From assembly GCF_014898815.1 (NCBI RefSeq), contig NW_026515516.1, positions 1,240,001-1,304,000 of the forward strand: a stretch of 64,000 nucleotides of DNA. The letters are read 5' to 3'. The stretch is from Panonychus citri (lineage: Eukaryota; Arthropoda; Arachnida; Trombidiformes; Tetranychidae). A model generated the notes under the pieces. The model worked only from the letters and a program-made list of their open reading frames with translations, made no database searches and was not told the DNA's origin. Position 1 is the stretch's first letter, and each line of letters begins with the position of its first letter. Both the position numbers and the translations under genes were made by a program. Shown here one piece after another: positions 34,253-45,145 of this stretch.

Positions 34253-34759
34253 TTATTGTTGATTTATCTCGATAACTGTAATCTTGATCATCAGACTTTG
34301 TAGTTCCATGGTTTGTGCCAAGGTAAGATGTTCATAGAGATAAACGTTTTTGTTTCGCGCAAATTGCGATTCTGTAACAATAAATTGTATTTTTCCTATT
34401 TCTAAAAGTTTTTCTATTAAAAAGGATTGTGTATGATCACATTCAAAGAGATATTGAGTTGAATTAAATATTCTTATGTTGAAGTTGATGCTTAGTAGAT
34501 CATCGATACATGAACTGAGAGAGTTCACATCATAAAAGATCCCTCTTAAAACCGCCTCATCACTAATTTCATCAATTAGTTCCTGAGGATCAATCAACTG
34601 AAGTTGTGGAAATTGTAGTCTAATCAAGCCCGGACCGAAGAATGGTAATCGTTGGTGTTGAGCCTCGAGAGTAACACATCTTGAGACACCCATAATTGCA
34701 AAGTTGCGCTCACCGAGTTTGCACTTAACAGTCGAATCACAAATTTCGTTGTTCTCCAT
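34253..34759 (-). CDS. Unknown 168-residue ORF in the LINE locus
   Basis: Open frame starting MENNEICDSTVKCKLGERNF, on the same strand as the reverse transcriptase and about 630 bases upstream of it. It includes LPFFGPGLIRLQFPQLQLID and a Leu/Ile-rich C-terminal half. There is no zinc knuckle, membrane segment or known domain. Its place between the gag-like frames and ORF2 suggests it travels with the element, but the convergent frame next to it makes other origins possible. It could be a host gene fragment carried by the element. Confidence 0.45.
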   Translation of the reverse strand: MENNEICDSTVKCKLGERNFAIMGVSRCVTLEAQHQRLPFFGPGLIRLQFPQLQLIDPQELIDEISDEAVLRGIFYDVNSLSSCIDDLLSINFNIRIFNSTQYLFECDHTQSFLIEKLLEIGKIQFIVTESQFARNKNVYLYEHLTLAQTMELQSLMIKITVIEINQQ

Positions 34760-35545
34760 TACTAAATCAGTAATGATACATACACAAAATTAAAAGCAGA
34801 GGTTAAAGAAACGTTCTAAAGTTATAATGAGTATCGATTAGGTATCGGAATTTAATCTAACCTAACTTAACTTTTGCTATTGTCCACTTGCTAAGCGCAC
34901 GAGATTTATTTGTAATAACCAAGAAGGAGAGTCAGGTTCGTAATTTATACTTGAACAATTTTGTTTTCGTTAGATATTTAATGTGTTTTTTCAAATTGCA
35001 ATTTTAAGGTTTGTAACAATTAGGGTTAAAGGTTAATTGTAATTGTATTCTTGAAGTGATTGTTTCTTTTTAATATCAATCCTTAAGATTGAGAGATAGA
35101 GGGTAATAAATTCATTGAATATTATGATGAAGAGGAATTAGAGAGTTAGAAAAACAAGTTAAGTAATTTTGGTAATTTGATCTCGACTTTAGTTGTTGTT
35201 GTTGAGTTCGGTGATCTATGATGAGTTACAGTGAGTGATGTAAACATTAAAGAGTCTTAATGGGAAAATTTATTGTTTGAGTTTGTTAATTGTTTTGTTT
35301 GTCAGTTTGTTTCAAATGTTTATTATTGTAGAGAAAGAAGAAGAGAAAGGGAAGAGAACGGAGAAAACAAATTTGAGGAAAAAGAGAGAATTGTGTAAAT
35401 AATGGAAAAAGAGTAAGTAGGGAATTGAATGGAAATGCTTTTGGATAAGTAATTGTCGAAATTTGCTATTACAAGCTGTAAGTGAAATTGTATTTTTTGG
35501 AAGTCGATTGAATTTTTATATTGGGATTATGTTGCTTCCTTAAAT
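34760..35545. other. Non-coding interval inside the LINE locus
   Basis: AT-rich with purine-rich stretches near 35330-35420 and the string TCTAACCTAACTTAAC near 34856. No frame above chance is seen. It may be a boundary between the gag-like part and the ORF2 part. Confidence 0.4.
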
Positions 35546-36376
35546 TTAGTTGTGAACGGGCGCGTATGTTGATAGTCTAATCGGATTGTTGCCTCTTAGC
35601 TCGATATTTTTGATGCCTTTCTTTAAAGCAATTTCAAATGCTTCACATTGATTGATTTGATTGTTGGGATGATTTGGACAGAAATTCCTATCAGAGCAGC
35701 CTAAACAGAAACTAGTATAGGAACAATCATTTACTCTATGCGCTTGTGTTTCACTTCTTCCGCAGTTCGAACATTTCGGTTCACTTTGACACTGATGTAT
35801 CTGTTTAACTTTGTAAAATAGAATGCATTTGGGACATTGTTCATAGTGTATATCGTCAGAAATTTTGTAATTGATGTCGTCAATAACGATGTTCCAATTG
35901 TTTCTGACTAAGTTGTTGTCTTCAGTTATTGTAAATGAGACTCTGATTAGACCATCCATGAGAGTTAAAACTGTGTTGATTTTGATGTCTCCGAGTGAAA
36001 TATTTGATCGCTCAAGTAGTTGTTTGTTTTCTTCTACTGTGAACAATTCCAACTTGTGGTAGATCAGGTAGGCTTTCTTGTATTTGTAATTGTTTTTAAT
36101 TCTCATTAGATTGTCGTCCCACCAAGGTTTATTTTTTATTATTTCCATGAAGCTGTTGCTCATGTTAGATAACACAATAATCTTGATATCACGATTTTTG
36201 ACCTTGACAGTATCATTAACAAAAAGTCTTAGATTGTTATCGGATCTAAAGTTGGTGACAAATTCTTTAAGTCCATGATCATTACCACAGCGAACAAGTA
36301 CTTCTGTGATCTTTGGAAAGTCCAGAAAGCAAAATTGTCTTTGCCCCCATTTTCCACTTTTAATACTTTGACGCAT
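35546..36376 (-). CDS. Gag-like ORF with Cys/His zinc knuckles (third)
   Basis: 276 residues. The N-terminal half has a beta/alpha pattern (FCFLDFPKITEVLVRCGN, IKIIVLSNMSNSFMEIIKN) like the RRM-type domains of LINE ORF1 proteins. The C-terminal part has closely spaced Cys/His groups: CPKCILFYKVKQIHQC, CSNCGRSETQAHRVNDC and CLGCSDRNFCPNH. It is weakly similar in layout to the two upstream gag-like frames but much diverged. ORF1 proteins of this type bind and package the element's RNA. The start Met at 36376 is the first in the frame. Confidence 0.65.
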   Translation of the reverse strand: MRQSIKSGKWGQRQFCFLDFPKITEVLVRCGNDHGLKEFVTNFRSDNNLRLFVNDTVKVKNRDIKIIVLSNMSNSFMEIIKNKPWWDDNLMRIKNNYKYKKAYLIYHKLELFTVEENKQLLERSNISLGDIKINTVLTLMDGLIRVSFTITEDNNLVRNNWNIVIDDINYKISDDIHYEQCPKCILFYKVKQIHQCQSEPKCSNCGRSETQAHRVNDCSYTSFCLGCSDRNFCPNHPNNQINQCEAFEIALKKGIKNIELRGNNPIRLSTYAPVHN

Positions 36377-36708
36377 TTGATTTGTATATTGGATGTTGAA
36401 TACGAATTATCAGAATCAGTTAACTGTTAGTGTGTTCACTTTATGAAGTTGGATTCCGTTCACTTGTATTCACTTTGCAAGAGACAACTTAATTGATTAA
36501 TTATAGAATAAGTATAAGAACAAAAGCAAGAAAATAAGACTTAATTAATTGATATTGAGGATAATTAAAGTGATTAAATGATGTAAGATAGAATTGAGAA
36601 GAATCATATGTTTTTGAGAGGGAAGAGTAGAAGAACATCGAGAGCGTGAATTTGTTCTTTTTCGGATACGGAAATAGATAGTGGTGCCCTCATCGTTGTG
36701 TGGGAATT

Positions 36709-37278
36709 TTAAATTTCCACAATAATACGAAAGAAGCTTATATTGTTTTTATTAATTTCCTCAGTCTTCATCATGTTTGATTCCAATCGATAATCAGAGT
36801 AAAGGAATAGTTTATCAGTATAACCAGTGAATAATTTTATTTGTGTTAGAAAGGTCGACAATGTCCCTCGATCTTGTTTTCGTTTCAATTGAGGGATGTT
36901 CACACCGAGAATTGTGTCAAACAGTTGACATCCTTGTAGATGGAATCTTACTGAGAAGGACATTTTGGCCAGTTTGTTCCTCACTTCCTTCGGTATACAA
37001 AAGGAGATTTTTCTTTTGTGACCTTCAGTCGTGGTGTTTACAGTTTTGATATATTCTCTGAGACTCGGGTTGCACATTTTCATGACAATAAGTATTTCAT
37101 TCCTGTTGAAAGGAAGATCACTTGGAAGATAGAAGTAAACAATTGAGTTGTTTTTGTCACTGTATAAGTCAATAGGCTTTTTATCTTCAATCGCATTTTT
37201 TTTGATATTTTCTTCACTTTCCAGTTGATTTGCAGGCAGGTTGGGATTAAATGATGAGAAAGATGTTGAGTTAAACAT
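36709..37278 (-). CDS. Unknown 189-residue ORF in LINE locus
   Basis: Starts MFNSTSFSSFNPNLPANQLE, with a core NSIVYFYLPSDLPFNRNEIL and RKISFCIPKEVRNKLAKMSF. There are no zinc knuckles. The stretch could be an RRM-like RNA-binding segment, and the next frame (36376-35546) carries knuckles but has a short N-terminal part. Together they could be the two halves of one ORF1 split by a frameshift or by translation coupling. This is an inference only. Confidence 0.5.
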   Translation of the reverse strand: MFNSTSFSSFNPNLPANQLESEENIKKNAIEDKKPIDLYSDKNNSIVYFYLPSDLPFNRNEILIVMKMCNPSLREYIKTVNTTTEGHKRKISFCIPKEVRNKLAKMSFSVRFHLQGCQLFDTILGVNIPQLKRKQDRGTLSTFLTQIKLFTGYTDKLFLYSDYRLESNMMKTEEINKNNISFFRIIVEI

Positions 37279-37510
37279 TTTTAATTAAGGATTAAATAAC
37301 CACAGACAAATATCAATATGGATTTAAGTGTAAACAATTTTAAGGTGTATACTGATAGATGAGTTTTTAGATGATGATTTAGTGATATGATGTGTATAGT
37401 AAATGAGACCCATAAGTGGCTCCATCTTGTTTTCAGTTTAAGTGATAAGTTAGTGAGTTGATCGATGCCCAAATGATTGAGTTGATATCTCTCATATTCA
37501 GATTTAATGG

Positions 37511-38752
37511 TTATTCAAGTTCCTTTTTTATTATTATAAAGTCATATTGGTGATTGATTTTGACCAAGGACAATTTGATTTGTTTCATTAGACTGCTGCA
37601 TTGATGACTTCCTACTGAATGTTCTCCCTTGATTCCGCATGAAGGACAAAGATATTTGTTTCTGTTTCTTTTGTTCTCACAGTCTATTGATTTGTGTGGT
37701 CGTGAACAGTAACCGCATGAGATGATAGCTCTACAATTAATAGATTTGTGACCAAATTTGTTACAATTATAACATAAAGTGAAACCAAGATAATCGTGAA
37801 ATTTAACTCGCTGGTAACCAATACTAATTTCTCCTTTGTTTCTTTTAGCACCAAGGATGCTTCTTACTCTAGAGTTTATTTCTAGGATTAGCTTTGACCA
37901 ACTGTTTCTTTGTTCCCCATGTATAAGTTTGATTGTATCTCCATCTTGCCAACCATTCCACTTCTTTAATTTAGAAATCCAAAGTGAAACTTCATTCGAC
38001 TTTTCTAAGTCGACATCAAGATTTTGTATTTCCATTTGAATCATTGGCTCATTCATATCCGGAATTTTGTATGTGAGTTTATCTTTGCCCAGGCTATTTA
38101 GTATTTTAATAATATTCTCTTGTTTCTTGTTGTTTTCCATTATCAATTTGCAGCAAGATTTACCAGATTCCAGATCGCGTATGTTCAGCATATTATCTTC
38201 GCTTTTGAGTAAGATTTCTTTTACCTTTATTTTGGTCATAATACCGGTGTCACATTTTCCATCTGTATATGTGTTAATCAGTATAACAGGATGTAGTTCC
38301 ATTTCATCAACTTTGATCCAATTCTCTGGCGTTGTCCATTCATAGTTATCTCGTTTTATTATTGTTTCTTCTTCAGTGATATTGGAAGTTGTTGTGTTAA
38401 ATCTCTTGCTTGGTTTTCGTTTAGGTGGTTCTTCTAGTAGGATGACGATTGATTCAATTTTCTCCGCAAGCTCTGGATCTTTGTTGTTGTTGAGAATTTC
38501 AAGATATTTCTTAATTTCTTCATTTGTCAATATGGTTTTTAAATGATCATTAGTGGTTTCACCAAGTTCTTCAAAGAAATTTATAATAGTTTCTACATCA
38601 ACATCGTTTCCCACGAGAGCATCGTTCGATTCATGATTGTCTTGTATCTTTTTATTTTTCTTCTTTGTTGCCATTTCAGTTCCTGGTTGACTTGTAATAT
38701 CTTGGTTGTAGCTATTAACTCCTAAACTTTTGATTTGAATGATGAGTAGCAC
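37511..38752 (-). CDS. Gag-like ORF with three zinc knuckles (second)
   Basis: 413 residues. The Met at 38674 (MATKKKNKKIQD) is the more likely start. An acidic N-terminal segment is followed by a basic stretch (PPKRKPSKRFN), then a folded middle domain (MELHPVILINTYTDGKCD, LSLWISKL-like). Three clustered CCHC-type knuckles end the protein: CYNCNKFGHKSINC, CGYCSRPHKSIDC and CPSCGIKGEHSVGSHQC. This is the ORF1 layout of I/Jockey-clade LINEs. The middle domain and the knuckles align by eye with those of 38982-39779. Confidence 0.8.
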   Translation of the reverse strand: MLLIIQIKSLGVNSYNQDITSQPGTEMATKKKNKKIQDNHESNDALVGNDVDVETIINFFEELGETTNDHLKTILTNEEIKKYLEILNNNKDPELAEKIESIVILLEEPPKRKPSKRFNTTTSNITEEETIIKRDNYEWTTPENWIKVDEMELHPVILINTYTDGKCDTGIMTKIKVKEILLKSEDNMLNIRDLESGKSCCKLIMENNKKQENIIKILNSLGKDKLTYKIPDMNEPMIQMEIQNLDVDLEKSNEVSLWISKLKKWNGWQDGDTIKLIHGEQRNSWSKLILEINSRVRSILGAKRNKGEISIGYQRVKFHDYLGFTLCYNCNKFGHKSINCRAIISCGYCSRPHKSIDCENKRNRNKYLCPSCGIKGEHSVGSHQCSSLMKQIKLSLVKINHQYDFIIIKKELE

Positions 38753-38981
38753 ATTGAGTAATAATAATTTTGAACTTGCTGAAAGAAAGGATATATTGTG
38801 ACAGAGAGATTTGTTTATTGTTTATCAGATTATGATTATTAAGATTATTTTAACTTTAGTGTAAGGAAGAAAAGTTGAAGGGAAAATAACAAAAAAGAAA
38901 AATAAAGGAGAATTGTTTCAACTATCAATTGATTTTCAAATGTTGTTGTTTCAAGTTTTGTTTTGTCTATTTATATTGTTT

Positions 38982-39779
38982 CTAATTATTTCTTCTTTTA
39001 TCTGTCAAGATCGAGGAGTATCGATAGTCGGTTTTCCTTAGCTGACCAATGAGCTTGGATTGGTAAATTGGGCAATTAAAGAAAAAGGCAGAGTGGCCGA
39101 AGCAATCACAGGCTGGACATTTCCATTTGAAGATATCTTTTTTGTGAGTACAATAAAGATGATAATGCTTCTCAGAGCAATAACAACACTTTATGTCACT
39201 CTTGCAGTTCTTCCTTTTGTGATTGTAACTACCACAACGTTCACAAAAAATAATGCTAAAGGCATCAACGTAGCTTAATCTTCCTTTTTCACTTTTATTG
39301 TAAACAATTTGATCTCCCAATTTCTTTCTGGCCTTTGGTTCTAGCTCAAGTGTGATTGAGTCCATATTATTACCGTAGGCTACGTATTTGACTCTAATGT
39401 CTTTAGGTGATATGTTGTTCTCTTTTCCAATATTGTTGATGAATTCTCCAATTGCTTTTAACTCTTTGTTGTCTTTTGGTAATAAAAGTTTTATCATGGG
39501 TTTTAAGAGAGCAGGTCTTTCAATTAGCCAGTTTTCTTTTTTGTTGAGAATTGTCTCCACTTTGTCAAGCGCTTCTAAATTGTCTGAAAGAATTTTGGCA
39601 CAATTGAGTCCTAAAAGAATTTTAATGTCTTTTACCTCTAAGAGAGCCGCTTTGACCAAATCTTTCGTTCTTATACCATCCATGGGACAGTTGTTGTCCT
39701 TTATTCTCACCACAACTGCCATGTTGATGATCACTTCAGGTGCTGTGATCTTGTTGATTACTGTTTCATCAAGCATCAA
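38982..39779 (-). CDS. Gag-like ORF with three zinc knuckles (first)
   Basis: 265 residues. The middle domain (MAVVVRIKDNNCPMDGIRTK, LEALDKVETILNKKENWLIE, SITLELEPKARKKLGDQI) is followed by knuckles CERCGSYNHKRKNC, CCYCSEKHYHLYC and CPACDCFGHSAFFFNC. The same order and spacing occur in the 413-residue frame, so they are paralogues, well diverged in sequence. There is no acidic N-terminal extension. It is the most upstream frame of the element. Confidence 0.78.
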   Translation of the reverse strand: MMLDETVINKITAPEVIINMAVVVRIKDNNCPMDGIRTKDLVKAALLEVKDIKILLGLNCAKILSDNLEALDKVETILNKKENWLIERPALLKPMIKLLLPKDNKELKAIGEFINNIGKENNISPKDIRVKYVAYGNNMDSITLELEPKARKKLGDQIVYNKSEKGRLSYVDAFSIIFCERCGSYNHKRKNCKSDIKCCYCSEKHYHLYCTHKKDIFKWKCPACDCFGHSAFFFNCPIYQSKLIGQLRKTDYRYSSILTDKRRNN

Positions 39780-40452
39780 GGGATGGATTTTAGGACTGTA
39801 TAAGGGTGTGGTTTTTAGAGATGAGTTGATGTTGCAAGACAGCGTGTACTTTATTGAGCACAGAGTTATTGATTGATTTGTTGATTTTTATTGTTCTTTT
39901 GTTATTGTTGTTCTTGACACTTTTGACACCGATTCCTTATAAAATTATTATTAATTATTACACTTTTTAATATATTTTATTTTACCCTAGTTTACACTTT
40001 TTTCATCTTCTAACTGTAATCATATGAATCTTTTCAAATCCTCTTTGCTTCAGAACATGACAACAACTTTCTCCATCTGGTTACCTTTTTAACAACTAAT
40101 TTCTTTTCGTCGCAACATTTGAATTCACCTGAATTCTTATAAAGTTCATTTCAACTTATCTTTTACGTTTCAGAATTGAACAACTTCGTGTAAAAAGTTT
40201 CAAGGTCATTTCTCGTAGAGCAAATTTAGAGGTCATTTGAAGGGTTTTTTTTTGAAAAGAAGAATTTGAATTACCGATGATCGAAGTTTGAATGTGAAAG
40301 TGAAAACAGTCAATTCTCAATTTTCTCAGAACGAGGTTTGATCTTAATGGGAACAATATGAATAAATGTTACGAACGGACGTAAAATGAATTTGGAAATG
40401 CTCTGAATTGATTCGGATTTTAAATTGGGACAAATTTTCGTGATAAAAGGTT
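39780..40452. other. LINE 5' region and spacer to chemoreceptor array
   Basis: AT-rich, no convincing gene. The 5' end of the LINE is probably in 39.8-40.0 kb but has no diagnostic sequence I can see. 40.15-40.37 kb has a weak 66-residue frame that I do not support. Confidence 0.4.
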
Positions 40453-41635
40453 TTAGGTTTTTCCTTTGAATAGATCAGGAGCAGCCAAAGCGAGTGATAA
40501 TGATATTGTCGCTAATGAAGATACAAAACTTGGAGTAATTACCGATAAATTAGCGAAAGTAAATCCAACATCATGTCGATTGATTCGATCCAGGAAAAAG
40601 ATTACCTAAAGTTTTGATGGAATAAAATTAAATTTGTTCTTAAATTGTTTCGATTCTTTTTTTCATTCAAAAAATACGAACCTCATTTGCTACTGGTTGT
40701 GATGTCGATGCACAAATTGACAATTGGTAAACTTTTTCATAACATTTGACCGATAAACAGTTGACATAAACAAAGTTGTAAGTCAAGAATATGAGGTAAA
40801 AAACTTGACCCGAAAAGAACAAGATCTGGACCAGAATGGATGAATTATCATGAAATATTCCAACAAAACTCAGATAACAGGTAATTATTGAATGGATGTA
40901 ATAACTCGTGATGAATATTGACAGATAGCAATCGAGATGTCGAGTAATTTGAATACCTTCAATGTACATTAATCGAGCGATGTGTATCTTTCTGAAGATA
41001 TTAGAACTCTTTTTATCGATTTGATCAATATTGTAAAGAATGACAATGAAACACGATTGTAAATGAATACACGATTCAATCATGAAGTTATAAAAGATCA
41101 GCCATGAGAAAGCACCAAGCAAATGTACAAAATAGTCGACGACTAATTCAGATACTTCATTGTCTCTATTAACAATACCGTTGACGATGTAGATCGGTCC
41201 ATTATGTCCAGAAGCGACCACAATTTCATAAGTGACCATGATAAAGTTGAAAATTCCAAGATATTTTCGTTGGTTACTTGAATATTCATTAGAAATTCTT
41301 AGAAATTTAGACAATATTTTATCGATATCAATGATTAAGTTTATATACTTTACTCTTTGGTATATGATAATTAATAAACTAATTCCAGTGTTCATATTGT
41401 AGATTTTGTACCAAATATTTACAAAACTGAATTTCGAACTGTCAAATATTGTCTTCGACTGTAAACTTAAATAGATCGTAGTCAATAAAACTGGTAAGCT
41501 TCTTGAGATAAATACAATTGCAACAATCAGACTAATTAGCAAATTAGACTTTCGGTTTGATTGTAATGATTTAGAAAATAATCCGGAAGGTTTGATTAGA
41601 TTAATTGTTTCCTCAATGTGTTGATTCATTTTCAT
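40453..41635 (-). CDS. Seven-transmembrane gustatory-type receptor, copy 1
   Basis: Two exons, 41635-40682 (318 codons) and 40605-40453 (51 codons), in phase 0; 368 residues. Hydrophobic segments recur through the chain (LLISLIVAIVFISRSLPVLL, ILFFSGQVFYLIFLTYNFVY and others). The last exon carries a C-terminal helix (FVSSLATISLSLALAAPDLF). The family opening is ETINLIKPSGLF, with the C-terminal motif CLSVKCYEKVYQLS in every copy. This matches lineage-expanded arthropod gustatory receptors, which are ligand-gated channels in chemosensory neurons; spider mites have hundreds. It is the most diverged member of the array. The donor GTTCGT is less usual than GTAAGT in other copies. The ligand is unknown. 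Confidence 0.72.
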
Positions 41636-42042
41636 GATACTTAAATTATCAACAAAACCTAATCCAAATTGATATTTACTACTGATTGCTACTGATAAAT
41701 AACAAAGTGAAATATTATTGATAAATCAATTTAAAACGCACAGATTATCAAATCGATACTTGGAATTGAATCACCTTAGAATGGAAATCAATTATCAATT
41801 CAACAATGAGTTCATTTATGATTAATGATTCAGAATTAGTACAAAATCATCTATCAATTTGTAGCATTTTTTTATAATAAACGTTAAAGAAAACAAGTTA
41901 AGTCTCCAATCCTTATTGAATATCAACGATATCGATATTTAATAATTTTTTATCACCAAGAACAGAAAATTCAATAAACAGAATTTATATATATGATGGA
42001 ACTTTAATTAGAAAGAGTTTGTAAGTTCTTCAAATGATTCTA
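41636..42042. other. Spacer between receptor copies 1 and 2
   Basis: AT-rich, about 400 bases. It should include the promoter of copy 1 (minus strand) at its left. No gene is seen. Confidence 0.45.
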
Positions 42043-43208
42043 TCAAGAATCAGATATCTTTCCTTTGAACAGATCAGGAGCAGCCAAAGCAAGAGTTAAG
42101 GATATTGTTGCTAACGAAGATACAAAACTGGGAGTGATTACGAACAGATTAGCGAAAGTAAATCCAAGATCTTGCCGATTAATCCGATCCAGGAAAAAGA
42201 TTACCTGAAATTGTATGAGAAAAAATTGAATTACATTTGAATTATCAATGGACCTGATTTTCTGTGTCCATAACTTACCTCAGTGGCCACTGGTTGTGAT
42301 ATTGATGAGCAAAGCGAAAGTCGATAAACTTTATCATAACACTCGAGTGATAAATTGTTAATGTAAACAAAGTGATAAGTCATGAATATAATATAAGAAA
42401 CTTGGCCAGATAGGAACATGATCTTTATCAGAACTGGTATATCATCATGAAATAGTCGGACAAAACTCAGATAACCGGTGCTAACTGATTGAACATAAAA
42501 ACTCGTGATAAAAATCCACAAATAGCGATTGAGTTGTCGAGTAATTTGTATACCCTCAATGTACATTAATCGGGTATTGTGTATACGTTTAAGAAGATGA
42601 GAGTTTTTCTCATCGATTGAGTCAATATCATAAAGCATAACAGTGAGATATGATTGAAGGTGAATACAAGATTCAATGATAAAATTATAAAATATTAACC
42701 AGGAAAAACCAACAATTAAGTGTAAGATGTAAATCAATATTAATTGAGATGGAACTTGATTCCCATTAATGTAATCTTTGATAATGTAGATCAGTCCATT
42801 GTTACCAGAGAAAATAAGAATCTCGTAAGAATACATGATAAAGTTGAATATTCGAAGATATTTTCGTTGTTTGATTGAATGTTCATTAGAAATAGCGATG
42901 AACCGAAATAAAATTTTATTTATATCGACAATTAATCTCCGATACTTAGCCCGTTGGTATAAGATTATTGATACACTGATTCCAATGTTTACATCGGAAA
43001 TTAGATACCAAAATTTGTCGAAAATAATTTCTGGTTTGAAGCTCATGTATACAGAATTTATCAGAACTCTTAAAACTCTGTAGGCACACATGAAAATTAC
43101 AACAAACAGACCAATCGCTAAATCAGTTTTTCGGTTTGATTGTAATGAACGAACAAATAATCCCGAAGGAACAATTAAATCAGCTGTTCTCTCATTCAGT
43201 TGGTTCAT
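42043..43208 (-). CDS. Seven-transmembrane gustatory-type receptor, copy 2
   Basis: Exons 43208-42279 (310 codons) and 42204-42043 (54 codons), joined in phase 0 through GTAAGT/TTTCAG; 363 residues. It opens MNQLNERTADLIVPSGLFVR and has the conserved tail motif LSLECYDKVYRLS before the last exon. Exon 2 is almost identical to exon 2 of copies 3-5, while exon 1 differs more. This copy and copy 3 have exactly 310 codons in exon 1 and serve as the intact reference for the frameshifted copies 4 and 5. The membrane topology and family are as for copy 1. Confidence 0.75.
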
Positions 43209-43638
43209 TATTTCTCACAAAATTATTTCCAATGATTAGCGATTCTGAATAACAAATGGTCAATAACGAAGTAAAACTCAATTTGGATGTGATTATTGAC
43301 ATTTACAATCTCGTTGTCATGCAAGTCACTATTAAATGAAATTATGAATGATCACTTGACATAATTTGTAATTATTGGACAATTTAATGATTTATTGTTA
43401 TCAATTAGTACTAAGGAATCGTTTTCTTCAAAATGATCGATAAATAATAGATTGTTACAGTTTCCAATAGTATAGATTTTCATTAGAAATCAAAAAGTAA
43501 GAAACTAAAGAATGAAGAATTGGTATTAATAATAATATAACAGAAAAACTTAGTAAGGTTCAATCTCATATTCTAACGAGTTAAATTTATCATTTTTCTT
43601 TGTCTTAATTTGATTTGGACAATGACATATTCACGGAT
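43209..43638. other. Spacer between receptor copy 2 and ABC fragment
   Basis: AT-rich. It is similar to 49049-49411, upstream of copy 5 (GTGATTATTGACA, CAAAATGATCGATAAATAAT), so promoter regions of copies 2 and 5 are homologous. No gene is seen. Confidence 0.5.
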
Positions 43639-43970
<332 letters not shown>

Positions 43971-43983
43971 TAATTGTATATTG

Positions 43984-45145
43984 TTACGATTGAATGTACT
44001 TCTTTTCTTTAAATAGATCAGGAGCAGCCAAAGCAAGAGTTAAGGATATTGTTGCTAACGAAGATACAAAACTGGGAGTGATTACGAACAGATTAGCGAA
44101 AGTAAATCCAACATCTTGCCGATTGATTCGATCCAGGAAAAAGATTACCTAGAGTAATGAAGTGAGAAGATAAAATGACATTTAATTATTTTTTTCTTCG
44201 TAACAAACGACTTACCTCATTAACTACTGATTGCTTATTCGATGCACAGATAGAAAGTCGATAAACTTTATCATAACATTTGACCGATAAACAGTTAATG
44301 TAAACAAGATGATAAGTTAAGAATACAAGATAGGAAACTTGACCAGAAAAGACAATAATCTTGACCATCAAAGCCATATTACCATGAAACAGATCCACGA
44401 AACTAAGGTAACAGCAAATAGTTGCTTGAATATAATAAATTGTGATAAATATTGAAATGGTACGATTAAGATTCTCAGTGATTCCAATAGTTTCAATGTA
44501 CAGTAATCGAGCATTGTGTAACTTTCTATGAATATCAGCATCCTTTTCATCAATCGAATCAATATCATAAATCATAACGTTAAAAACGGACTGAAGATGA
44601 ATACAAGACTGAATGATGAAATTGTAAAATATCAACCAAGAAAAAGCGGCTATTAAATGTAAAAAGTAAATGACCATCGCTCGAGATAGACCCTGATGTC
44701 CATAAGTAATACATTTGATTATATAAATAAGTCCATTGTCGCTAGACACAAATAGCACTTCATAAGAAACCATAATATAGTTGAAAATTTTAAGATATTT
44801 TCGTTGCTCAATTGAATTCTCATTAGCAATACCAATGGATTTAGATAATATTTTATTCATATCAAGAATTAATTTTCGATACTTGAACCGTTGGTATATT
44901 ATTATCGCTGCAACTAGCCCATCGTTCATATTGAATATCTGATAGCAAATCTGCTCCAAAATGAATTCGAACTTGGAACTCGAGCTGAGAGATATTACCA
45001 GATTTCTTAAAATTCTGCTCATAGATATTGCGATTGCAGCAAATAAACTAATTAGCAGATCGAATTTTCCGTTTGACAGTAAAGAGTAGGCGAATAATCC
45101 TGAAGGTTTAATCAAATTAATTGTTCTCTCATTAAGCTGATTCAT
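43984..45145 (-). CDS. Seven-transmembrane gustatory-type receptor, copy 3
   Basis: Exons 45145-44216 (310 codons) and 44148-43984 (55 codons), giving 364 residues. The open frame extends to 45190, but the paralogues start at MNQLNERT, so I take the second Met of MMNQL at 45145. The chain includes INLIKPSGLFAYSLLSNGKF, several membrane segments and CLSVKCYDKVYRLSIC near the end of exon 1. The donor is GTAAGT. Exon 2 is nearly identical to that of copies 2, 4 and 5. Confidence 0.75.

Larger units (their letters stand above)
30620..39900 (-). mobile_element. Non-LTR (LINE) retrotransposon locus with several upstream ORFs
   Basis: Six open frames lie in one direction over about 9.3 kb, read from high to low coordinate: 39779-38982, 38752-37511, 37278-36709, 36376-35546, 34759-34253 and 33620-30636. 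The last encodes endonuclease plus reverse transcriptase. Three of the others carry zinc-knuckle clusters, as in LINE ORF1. All are free of internal stops. The 3' end sits about 125 bases upstream of the calpain start codon. I see no long terminal repeats, no obvious poly(A) tail and no certain target duplication, so the outer borders are approximate. It is either one multi-ORF element or a nest of related insertions. Confidence 0.75.

Noticed and set aside
39388..39876. 162-residue plus-strand frame
   Set aside because: It lies antisense to the zinc-knuckle gag-like frame, whose motifs show that the minus strand is coding.
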